From Spinacia oleracea (Eukaryota; Streptophyta; Magnoliopsida; Caryophyllales; Amaranthaceae), in the NCBI RefSeq assembly GCF_020520425.1, contig NC_079487.1, forward strand, positions 134,748,385-134,812,384: a DNA stretch of 64,000 nt, given 5' to 3'. The notes beneath the pieces were generated by a model. That model was not told where the DNA came from. It ran no database searches and was given only the letters and a program-made list of their open reading frames with translations. Both the position numbers and the translations under genes were made by a program. Shown piece by piece: positions 23,517-34,029 of the stretch (positions within the stretch are counted from its first letter, which is position 1; every line of letters begins with the position of its first letter).

Positions 23517-26500
23517 CTAACTCGTGAGCTCTTGGCTGAATATAGCTCGGAGTGTCGTCTTCCCAAAAATAGCTTCCCTTGTCACGAGTTTTATCCCTCT
23601 AACCCACAACTTAGCCACCTCTATTCCACCATCACAGGCAAAGTGCACCTCTTGGTTCTTAGTCGTCACCACGTGGAACAACCCCGACTGCTTGTCGCTA
23701 CATATCTTTGGCCGGTTTCCAAGAAACGTCATACTTGGACCCACTTCAGCTGCTCGGCAAGTCACGTTCCTTTTCCCGGACTTACCCCAGTACAACACCC
23801 CAGTTGCTCGTACCATCTTCAACTTCTTCCAGTGCGGTGCACCTCTACCTTCCTTAGTGTGCTTCTTCACCCGCGTACCACATAAAACCAGAACACGTGC
23901 CAGCTCATCGAGTATAACGTGCTCTGCTTCGTTCCCAACACCGTTCTTCCTTGTCAGAGAAAGCGCGGTCTCATGTCTACCATTCTCGGTCTCACATTTC
24001 GCACCACGAGAGATCAGAAACTGACACGTGCTTCCGTATCCTTCTTTAGCTGCTAACATCAATGGTGTGTACCCATCACCATCAACACCATTGACATCAT
24101 ATCCCATACTAGTTAGCCTTCGAACCGAACCCAAATTCCCTTGTTTTGCTGCAACATGCAAACTATATGAACTAGTTGGTACATTACTTTCACTTTTAAG
24201 GGCAAAATCAAGCATTATCTTCTCAAAAACTTCTCTGTTACTGCTTGCTTCTGATAAAGTTAAAGCTGAAACATCAGCACCACAGGAAACAAGTAATCGG
24301 AAAGCCTCAACTTGACCAGTTTCCGCAGCTACCATAGCTGCTGTAAACCCATTCTCATCTTTCTCATCAAGAACAACACCAACTCCTGGTTTTTGTTTCA
24401 GAAGAATTCTTAATGTTTGAATCTCATTGCATCGAACCAGAAAAATGACTGCAGAAAATACTGCAGAGTTACTAGATTTGACCACTTTCCCGGACCTAAT
24501 CACATCGAGGATTACCTGCTGAAAACCTAATGTCCACCTTGTGGACCCCGCTATTGAGCTCGCAGACTCACCATTTGCATCCACCAGACCAAAATCAGCA
24601 CCTGACAAGGCGAGTAATTTCAGACACTCTGTGTGCTTGTATTTAGTGCATATCATAACTGCAGTTTCTCCTTCACTGGTTTTGGAGTTGATATTGCAAC
24701 CACCATTTATTAGACGCGAAAGAGTATCCAACTCCCCAAGGCGTGCACACATATGTATAGGACGTGTTTCAGTTTTCTTACTCGTTTTTACAGAGAATTC
24801 TACATCTGCTCCACAACTCAGCAACACGTCAAGTGCCTGTGCATTGTTGCATAAGATGGCATGGTGGATAAGTGTTCTTCCGAGGTGAGGGGTATTTGGG
24901 GAAAGATGTTGAAGGAGCAAACGCAAGATGCTACCGGTTTCTTCAAAATACTCAACAGCACACCAAGCAATGTTATAGGGTTCGGCTAGTCCAGCACCTA
25001 CTCTGCACTCCTCTCCTGTTGCTGGGTCCCAGGACCATGCACCTAGCCTGACTTTAATGTCTACTCGGACACCCTCCTGAGGCGAGTGAATGTCGTAATT
25101 ATTGGTACACTGAGCAATATTATCGGGATAAAATAAAAAATAAAAAACAAATTCACCTATATCTATATTTAGTAGTGTTTGAATGGACACTCACCCTTAA
25201 TAGTAATTCAACAACAGAAAACTGTCTGCTTACTATGGCTGCAACAATCGCGTTGCAGTCAGCATTCAACTGAAGATAGGGCTTGGATGATAGGAGTAAC
25301 ATGCGATCCATAGCATTAGCATCCACCCCACACTGCATTCAACAAACAAAAAAATAAGATATTACAATAGAAAAATTTGCAATGTATTTAGTAATGATAC
25401 AAATCATGCAATAAGCACATACAACCTTTATGTCTTGAACTATTGCTCAATTGTAAGAACTAAGAAGTTCAAGTTATCTAAAACCAGATAAGTTGAGAAA
25501 AAATAAGTTCTTTTCAGACATTTTCACACACAAATAAGTTTATTCAGACAAAACAAGTTTTATTTCAGATAAAATAATTTCAGATAAGTACACTTAAGTT
25601 CAGATAATATAAGCTCAAACAAAATAAGTCGAATAAAACGGAGCTTAAAAGATTCTGAATTGCCTACATTGAACTCTTAATTTTCGGAAGTTAATGTCAG
25701 GTTCTTTTGACGACTCTTGGAGCGCCATTGTGACCTAGAATAGTATAAAAAGTCAGTAAAAGAAATGTTTTGGAAATTGCAATAGAACCTCTGAAGAGAA
25801 TTCTATTAGAAATGTTTAGTTTCTACCAAGTTTTTCTACTACGAGTTCATTGAAGCCACCATTATTACACTCACATGTAGTCACATATACCATTCATTAT
25901 ATGAACCATTCTCTTCTCCACTTATTTTCTGCTAAGGTAGGTTTTCACTTTTCAGGGAACTTTTAGAGTATCCCTTTTATCACAAGAGAAGGCGCTTACC
26001 TTAATCAACACCTGAATAACATCAAGAAAGCCTCTGCAACAAGCAGTGACAAGGGCATGGACAGCAACTTGTGAGCTGATAATGTTGGATCCCATGAGTA
26101 GCTCTGCATGCCTAGGCCGTCCCACGTAGCTCGCCTCCAATAATGCATCCTCACACGCTGACTGAGACACGCCTGCTTTTAATAGAGCTTCTAGAATTTC
26201 GATGTGGCCACTTCTTACTGCTGCTGTCGTTGCATATCCTCGGAATAGCTTAATGTTTACATCAGCTTTAAAACTCTGTCATGTTTGAACAACTCACAGC
26301 ATCATTTACAGGAATTTGTCACAAAAATTCATCTGGCAGGTATTAATAAACATATTTCTTTAAAACAAATTGCACCAATTCTTTAATGAACTTGGTCCAC
26401 ACTAAAAGAACAACTTGTTCCTAATTTATTTGGACATGTTTATTAAGATTATTATGAAAAAGAATATCAAATTGGCGTCGTTGATACATATTGTGCTTGA

Positions 26501-28228
26501 ATAATATGATTTTAAGTTACAAATTTACAATTAACTTTTAAAAACATAGGTTACTATGATACAAACAATGGTTACTATATCTAAGAAATTTGGTTTTTCA
26601 TTAATTAAAGTTTTATGAAAAATAAAGGTCCCCATATATGTAAAAAGGGTGCTAGAGAAAATTATTGGTTTTGGGTCTACACTAATATTATTGTGGACAG
26701 GTCCACGCAAGAATAATCCAAAAAATTGTTACCACATTCTAAATAAGCTAATAGATAATCCACTGGCTAAACATAACGATCTCCTTTGAGCACCATACCA
26801 CTAGTGACATGAAGTAATACCGAAAATTTCCAAACTTTATGTCTATGGATGAATTTGCAATGGATAACATGTCAACACACATGACAAAATCAGGGAAAAA
26901 CTGACTATAAAAAAAATTGGCAATCAAACAAGAAATGTCAGTTTAACACATTGTTCTTTCCTGCAACAAAGCATATGTTTATTAAACTAGATAAGTTTTA
27001 GCACATTCAACCAAAAATCCAAATCTTATTTTAAGAATTCGAGCGAGATCTAGATCCAAATCTTCCATGATACAGCAAGAATTGTTTTTTTTTTTTTTTC
27101 CTGGTCTAATTTCTTACTACTCTGCACGACATAAGATGATAAGACATTAACCAACCACCTTTGAGAATGTCACCCCTCAACTAAAATTACCACATTACAT
27201 TACAACAACAACAACCAATGGACCACATTTACATACTCAACACTAACCACTATAGTACTATGCTAGAACTGTGCAAGAAAAACTGGCTACAAAAATGAGA
27301 AAAATGTTTAATTTGTAAGACAATACTGCAAAAAACTGGAATCTCAAACCAGAAAGCATCATAACCGGAAAATCGGAAATTTACATTAAAGAAGAAAAAA
27401 ATTCAACTTTTACAAGTCACAATCTTACACACAAACAACATATTTTATTTTTACTTCTCAGAAATTTACATTCATCTAAACATTTATTCAATAACATTTA
27501 ATAAAAAAAATTACCCAATTATTTAAATAATTACAAAATCGAATAACTTAATATCAATTCCCAGTGAAACCGGAAGTCCAATTAAAGCCGCGAAAATCAA
27601 ATAACATAAAATCATGAAAATAAACTATCACAAAATCAAAGTTCAGTTAAAAATGGAGCTCCAATTGAATCCGCAAAGAAACAAATTACATAAAATTATT
27701 CTAAATTTGGAAATAATAACAGAATTTAAGGTTTCTTACTATTTTTAGTTTTTTACATCCAAACTTTTTCATTCACCTTTTTTTTTTCCCTTTTTTACTG
27801 ACAAATCCATAAATTATAACTTTAATCTACCATAAAAGCAAGAGAAAAGCTCAAAAATGATCATATTCATAATTAATTAAAAAATTTACCAGTAATTTTC
27901 TGACGAGAATCAGATTCCCAGAGTGAGCAGCAAGAAACAAAGCAGTAACATCAGTTCGAAACTCCTCAAACTCAGACACAACTCGGTGAGCCGACTCACC
28001 ATTTGGAACGAGCTCAGTCTTCTGCGACCTCAAATTAACCGTACCAACATAGTCAACGTCGACGGAGGGATCAGAAAGTAGATCTCCGGCCAGTTTCGAA
28101 TCTCCAGCAAGAACATAGTCAATAAGCCGCTGTGACGCTGCCTCAATTTCGCCGGAAGTCATCGGGAAAATCTGGTTTCCGGCGTGAAACTTCCCGGAGG
28201 CGTTGTTGTAAACTCGAACTCCGTGCAT
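23517..28228 (-). CDS. Ankyrin-repeat protein with C-terminal conserved region
   Basis: Four coding exons, all in phase 0: 28228-27890, 26275-26000, 25332-25195, 25076-23517, giving 770 aa. The start is the ATG producing MHGVRVYNNASGKFHAG. About ten ankyrin repeats can be seen, for example TALFLAAHSGNLILVRKLL at the end of exon 1, TLIHHAILCNNAQALDVLL, TAAMVAAETGQVEAFRLLV and TPLMLAAKEGYGSTCQFLI in the last exon. After the repeats comes a basic region (HWKKLKMVRATGVLYWGKSGKRN) and a compact non-ankyrin tail. No kinase, BTB or membrane segment is visible. Ankyrin repeats mediate protein binding; partner and pathway are unknown. The family is probably the plant ankyrin group annotated as RIPK4-like or phosphatase-regulatory-like; those names reflect repeat similarity only. 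Confidence 0.9.
25440..25650. mobile_element. Degenerate Tourist-like MITE of the 58022-58213 family
   Basis: The words TTTCAGACATTTTCACA, AAATAAGTTTATT and the right end AAATAAGTCGAATAAAACGG, GAGCTTAA closely match the cleaner element at 58022-58213. The left end is eroded. It is in intron 3 of the ankyrin gene. Confidence 0.55.
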
Positions 28229-31068
28229 TTTTTGGCGGGGTTTGTGCGTGAATTTACTTGTTTACCCCTTCGCTAATCAAGCTTTTCTTTTTTCTGTGTA
28301 GTAGAGTATGCACCTCCCTAACCCTCCTATCAGACCGGAATTTCGCACGTGTCCGTTTATGGTGTGTTTCTCTCTCTAAAATTTCTCTCTCTTACATGTC
28401 TGAGAGACAGTGGAGAGTGCAGAGTGTAATGGTTGGAATGTGGGGGTGGTTTGGAGCTTTGAGAGTCCATTTTTAGCCGTTACACTATACTATTATTGAG
28501 CAACTTTTTTAAAAAATTAATGGGGCCCACCATATAGTGTGATGTGTCATGTGTATATCTCCTAATATGATTTTGTTTTTTTTTCTTTTTCTTTTGGAGG
28601 ATGTGGAGTCAATCCATAATTAAAGTGAGGAATTCTAGCACAATTAATTAGATTTCCTTTTTTAAGAATTTGATTAATTAGGTTACCTTTTTGCTTGTGA
28701 ATTAAGATATGGTTGAGTTTTTCTTTTGTACTCCGTAATAATTATTTAGTTGGAGTAGTAAATTAGTAATCATGTTTAGATTTGAAAAGTACTATGCATT
28801 AGGAAGATAGTACGGAAAAATGTTATGGCCAAAAAAATGTACGAGCACTGTATATTAGTTGGACTAAAATAAATCTTTATGTTAGTTATGGCTTTCAAAT
28901 TTTAACATATTGTGCGTATTATTATTGGTTGGACATAAAAAGAAGTAATATTGTTCAATAAAATAAAATAACAATAATTATATTGGTCTGTACGAAGTAT
29001 AATAATGCTTGGTGTAAAATATATCAACAACAATTTATTGAATATTTAAGTGATTAAGATTTTAGAAATCTCATACAGTACTTTGTATTTCAATTTGAAG
29101 GTATATAGGGAGATTAATTTTTATTTTACATTTTACATTTCCTTTTCACACGATATGATTTCTTTTTATAATCTTTCATATTGAATCTATTCAATATGGA
29201 GTAGATGACTATAGATTATAAAAATAGTAATTCAAATTCAAAATTTGAGATAAAAGTTGTAATGAGATTAACATAAGCGTTAGAAAGACATAATCAACAT
29301 CAAATTCTACACAAATCAAAATTAAATGATGACTTTAGTTTACAATAGAACACACGATTTTGAATCCACTTATTCAGAATAATCAGTCATCAACATGATC
29401 ATGAGTTGTGGGGCTGAGGAAGATAGGAAATATTTTGACAATATTTTTTTGAAATTTGCAAATATTTGAAATGTATTTTATGACCAATAAATGCTACAGT
29501 ATAATGATATGAAGAAGAGTGGAAAAGGGGTCTGCAACGCTACATAAATAACAATGTCATCCTAGTTTATCTTTTTTCCTTTTTAAATATGTGTAAAGTG
29601 TGTCTTTTTTTTTTTTTTGCAATGAGTGTATATCTTTCAATTTACCAATATCTTAGTTTATTATATCCTTTTATTCATCAACTTACTTTGTTTTTGGAAG
29701 ATAAAGGAAGTTGGTTTTTAAAAGAAGAATAAGTTAGACAATTGGTGCACTTTATTCGTTTCCGAATAGATACAACAATTTAACTTACTCACTTGTCATT
29801 CTCAATGTATAATTCTGACCACTGATATATTTAATGTCCATTAGTGAAATTATAAAAAGTTCAGGTTATGAAATAAAGAGTAAAATTTCACCTTGACAAA
29901 CCTAAAGGTTAAGGCCTCGTTCGGTATCATTTTTTATTTTCAGTTTAATGTTTTTATATACAAAACTAAAAATCAAAATATGAAAACCACAAAAGATAAT
30001 TTCTAGTTTTTTATTGCCAGATTGCAAAATCAATATGATTATTATAAGTATGCCTATTTTGTAGTTAATAACTAGTATAGTACCCGTGCGATGCACGATT
30101 TATAATCTAAATATAAATTTATATCAAATATAAACTATAGTAATAAGATGGAGATTCTATAGTACCCTTCCCTCAAAAAACTAGTATAGTACCCGTGCGA
30201 TGGTGGAGTAACATTAATTAGTTAGGTTGTCATGGTGTTTGTTTGATCGAGTTTGCACTGTCGATTTTATTTTCAGTTAATATAATTCCATATACCCACC
30301 TCGCCCTTGAGTATGAGAACTCGATACCATAGAGGTTTTGAAGGTGGGTCCCCAAATTTTAAATTTACTCCTATAAAAATAGTAAACAAAACATCAAATA
30401 TGGGGTTGGATAATTTCAAACACATACGTGACTTCAAAATATGATGAACCAAATACACCCTTAATGATTTAATTTCCATTTGTCTACTTGGGCCAGGCCC
30501 AAATTTGTAGCACGGTTTCGAATATAGGCTATGCAAGTGTGAAATACGAGTAACTGAGATTTTCTTCAACCTATCTTCTTCAACCTATCTTCAGTTTTCT
30601 GACGGCATACAATCAGCAAGTTTGGTTGGGAAACGTGAATATTAGATTGAAATCTCGTTTCCCATTCGTTTCCCATTCGTTTCCGGGATGAATTCATTTT
30701 TCTGAAACGGTTTCGGCGCGCGTTTCCCGGTTTCCCCGTTCCAGGACGTTTCGGAAACGGTAAGTCGTGATTTTTTGGCGTTTCCGTGCTTGGTAGATCT
30801 TAAGTTGAATCTGTTTGCAGCTTTGGTTTAGTTGAATCTTAAGTTTGTTTAATGTAAATAATGTAATGGTTTTAGATAAGAGTTTTGTTTGTTTTGATTC
30901 AAGTTAGAAGTGTTTGAATTTTCCTTAAAAAAATACTTCGTAGGTTATAAAGTCTTGGAATTTTGTGTTTTGAAATATTATTTGCATAAGTATTGCTCCT
31001 GATGTAAAACCCTAATTAGTATTTTGATTTTTGCAGGGAGATAAAAGTTGTAGTTTTGTGTGTGTAAA
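28229..31068. other. Intergenic, AT-rich
   Basis: The first part is the ankyrin gene promoter. Two copies of ACTAGTATAGTACCCGTGCG lie at about 30070 and 30179, suggesting a small repeat or terminal motif. At 30640-30800 the words GTTTCC and GGAAACG recur many times. No gene is supported in this stretch. Confidence 0.5.
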
Positions 31069-31520
31069 ATGAAATCGGTGTCGGGGGAAGTAGTATCTTG
31101 TGAGACTTTCCCTCTTTCCAAAGCTGCTAGGGTCCTGTCGAATTTTGTGGCTGCAGACAATGGAGCATCCCCTGCATTTGCTGCGTACTTGAGGCGCGCT
31201 TCAATGAACTTGCGAAGCAACATTCCCATGGCATTGTTATAAACAGTAGCAAGAGGAGGGATCTTGATCTTCGAGCTGTGAATAACAGACACAGTGAAGA
31301 AGAAGAAGCTGGAAGAATTGATGTTAGTTTGAATGTTGATGTGGAGACGAGGAGGCATAAAAGCAAGAATAGGAGAGATAGAGGTGAGGGGAAACATAAG
31401 AATAGGAGCATGGAAGTTGACAGGAATGTGGAAGATGTAGGAGGGGCTGGGAACAAGTCAAAGATAAACAAGGAAACCAGTGATGGTGTTAATGCAATTC
31501 AAGTCAAGAATGATACATAA
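31069..31520 (+). pseudogene. Broken gene for a Lys/Glu-rich plant protein
   Basis: The ATG at 31069 opens 45 codons reading MKSVSGEVVSCETFPLSKAA...NGASPAFAAYLRRAS. Its frame then closes after a few more codons (MALL-stop), while another frame takes over at about 31200 with FNELAKQHSHGIVINSS and continues through RHKSKNRRDRGEGKHKNR to a stop at 31518-31520. No splice signal accounts for the change, so one small deletion or insertion near 31198 separates the halves. ASPAxxAYLRRAS-FNEL looks like a conserved plant motif I recall from uncharacterised proteins. A splice-acceptor-like TTTTTGCAG precedes it. A sequencing error or a non-functional copy are both possible. Function unknown. Confidence 0.4.
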
Positions 31521-31951
31521 AGCTTTGACGGAAGTAAAGAAAACAAGAAAAACAAGAAGAGAGTCAAGCTTGAAAACTGTGGAAAACAATGGTGATGAGC
31601 AAAACAATGGTGATGAGCCAAACAATGGGACTTGGGATGATTAAGGTTATAGGACTTATGGTAATACTGTGAGTTTTGATGAATTTGCAAAAAAAGGCCC
31701 TCCTTTTGCTCATTTCTATGTTGGTTTTGTTCAATATTGGTATCTTGGAGTTATAGATGATGGGCAATAGCTGAATTATTGGGGAATTTCTGGGTTATTA
31801 GTGAATTTATGCTCTTTTGATTGCAATTACATTGATGAGTTTCGGAAGTGATGAACATTAGCTGCGTTTTTCGCGAAAATTCGGATTATTATTGAATTCA
31901 AGTTGGTTTAATCTAGGACAAGAATATTATTGGTAGGAATCCATGGCCCTA

Positions 31952-32065
31952 AAGTGGGAAATATTGACATGGTTAGAGGTTTTAGGTAGAAGTGGGAAAT
32001 ATTGACATGGTTAGAGGTTTTAGGTAGAAGTAGGAAATATTGACATGGTTAGAGGTTTTAGGTAG
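31952..32065. repeat. Perfect 38-bp tandem repeat, three copies
   Basis: The unit AAGTGGGAAATATTGACATG continuing GTTAGAGGTTTTAGGTAG occurs at 31952, 31990 and 32028 with one base change in the third copy. The period is exactly 38 bp, so the expansion is recent. Confidence 0.92.
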
Positions 32066-32970
32066 TCATTGTGATTTTGTTAGGATTATATTATCAAGCG
32101 GTTAGTGAAGAGGGGCTCCATTAGTGTAACTTAGTATTATACAAACGATTATTAAGGAGTATATGTAGCAATAAACCATTGTTCATGCGAATGGAGCTAA
32201 TGAAAGTAGTTAATTGCACGAGGCTAAAATGTTGTTGCCGATCCTTATTCGGATAGGAGGTCTTTCTTGGTTTTTTTCCCATCTAGGAACCTTGCCATTA
32301 TTCCTCGTATTACTTTGGTAGTACGAGTGTATTGAAATATCAACTGATCAAGCTAGAGAAATTAGAAAATGTATATATACTTCTTGAATTGAAATGAATA
32401 AATCATAAAGTTTCAATAGTTTCACGAATCCTGACAAAATTCGTTTACATAGTTATGGTGGCTCATCATTTGATGCAAGGAGCTTCTTTGCATTCACACA
32501 ATACAATAGTACTTGTGCATGCACTAGTTATTCCTTTTGTATAGTTTGTACTTTGTAGAACCCGTCTTAGTCATATAGTAAGAAGCAAGGAATGAGGTTA
32601 GTAGAGCGGATTGTTGGTGTAAGACTCTTGTATCCAACCTTCTACACTGATGAAAGGACTGTTTTTTTCATTAGAGTGAATGATCCTATTTGTGATTTCC
32701 TTGATGTCAATGAATAGGAGTGTGAAAGGGTAATACGTAGTTTCATGGAGATGGCATTCTTATTCATTTTTCCAGCGAAGAAGCTGAAGCTCCATAGAAA
32801 TGATTGTTCTTTGTTTACAAAATTGGATTAAGTTGCTTTATGATCATGATGCAACCATGACCTACATCAATTTGAAATTATAAGTAGCTTGAGAGACATT
32901 CTTAAAGCGATGATTTTAATATAATTATTAACTTCCATAACTGTTTCTTCTGACCTTAAACATCCATTTT
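32066..32970. other. Intergenic, nothing recognised
   Basis: AT-rich, no long frame and no repeat that I could define. Confidence 0.45.
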
Positions 32971-32973
32971 AAC

Positions 32974-34000
32974 AGGCACCCCTGAGGGGCTTTCTTAATC
33001 TTCAAAGAATAGGACAAATTCAGCGCCAGTATACTGTTACAAACTTACAACTGGGGTTCTGGCTATAGCAGCTTGTTCAACACCCAGGCTGCTTCAACAT
33101 CTAAAACCCCTCAGCCTCCACGCCTTTCTCCTCCTCAAAGAAAAGTCATTTCGGTGGCCTGAAAGATGAGTGTCGTGTTCTCGATCACTAATTTATACGG
33201 GCTGCATTCTTTTCATAAAGGTTTTATGACAAATGATGACACACTGACAGGCATAGAACAAAGGACTTGGTTGTGAAGGGTTCTGACAGGATAGTCAATG
33301 AAATGAAGAAGTCTGGTCGTGCACATGGTGGCACTGGGTATCCATCACTGTCTCAAGTGTCCGTTCATGCCAAAAGGCAGATGAAAGTGAACCCGGAACA
33401 TGTAAGGACAGAGAAATTATGAGGCATGATCGTCACAAACTGATCTAGGGATGCCTAATTTTGGGTGAATATGTGAATGAACCTTCAAATCTGCAGAAGG
33501 TGAGGAAAGAAGCTTATGAAACAGGGCTCTAGGGCAAGAATGTATGTGGGTCTGGCTATGACTTTGATGTTTATATCCATTATGATGCCCTACGTATGTG
33601 GTGAAGAGACTACCCTTTTGGGGAATCTTGAAGGGAAGAACGGAAACCTGAGATTGAAGGCTCTGTTCCGAGCCGATCCCTGACTCTATGCATGGCCCTG
33701 AATGGATTGAAGCTAGTTTAGGCAGGATAAATATTTCAGGGACGAAAGTATTCTGCAATTTCGGTCATGTCAACAAAGTTGAAGAGGACATGGTTATCCC
33801 ATTGAAGAATTGATTGAGAGCCACTGTGGTGGAGTGAGAGTTGTATGTGACAATTTACTTTCAGTGGTTCCTGAGGTGTTCTTTGGTTTCCTTGCTTCCC
33901 AAACACTTGTGTGATGATCTTCTTAGGAATTTTCGGCTAGAACTATAGAGTATAGAGAAGGGTCAAAGAACATGCAGCCAAGGAGTTGCCCAAGACTGAA
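32974..34000 (+). pseudogene. CI51: Decayed copy of the mitochondrial complex I 51-kDa (FMN/NADH-binding) subunit gene
   Basis: Fragments in all three frames match the plant NDUFV1/NuoF protein in order: the presequence APLRGFLNLQRIG near 32975, HFGGLKDE near 33150, [20 protein letters not shown] near 33260, then GYDFDVYIHY near 33550, GTKVFCNFGHVNK near 33740 and ELIESHCGGVR near 33810. Many stops, frameshifts and deletions separate them, and the C-terminal half with the iron-sulphur motif is missing. No introns are apparent between the joined segments, so it may be a processed copy, but I cannot exclude decay of an ordinary duplicate. Sequence after about 33930 is unrelated to this protein as far as I can tell. 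It cannot encode a working subunit. Confidence 0.8.
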
Positions 34001-34029
34001 AAAAGAGGTCTGCTGGAGTGGATCATCTT

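Noticed and set aside
21062-25000. Open frames of 65-166 codons antisense to the helicase and ankyrin exons
   Set aside because: Shadows of well-supported coding exons on the opposite strand.
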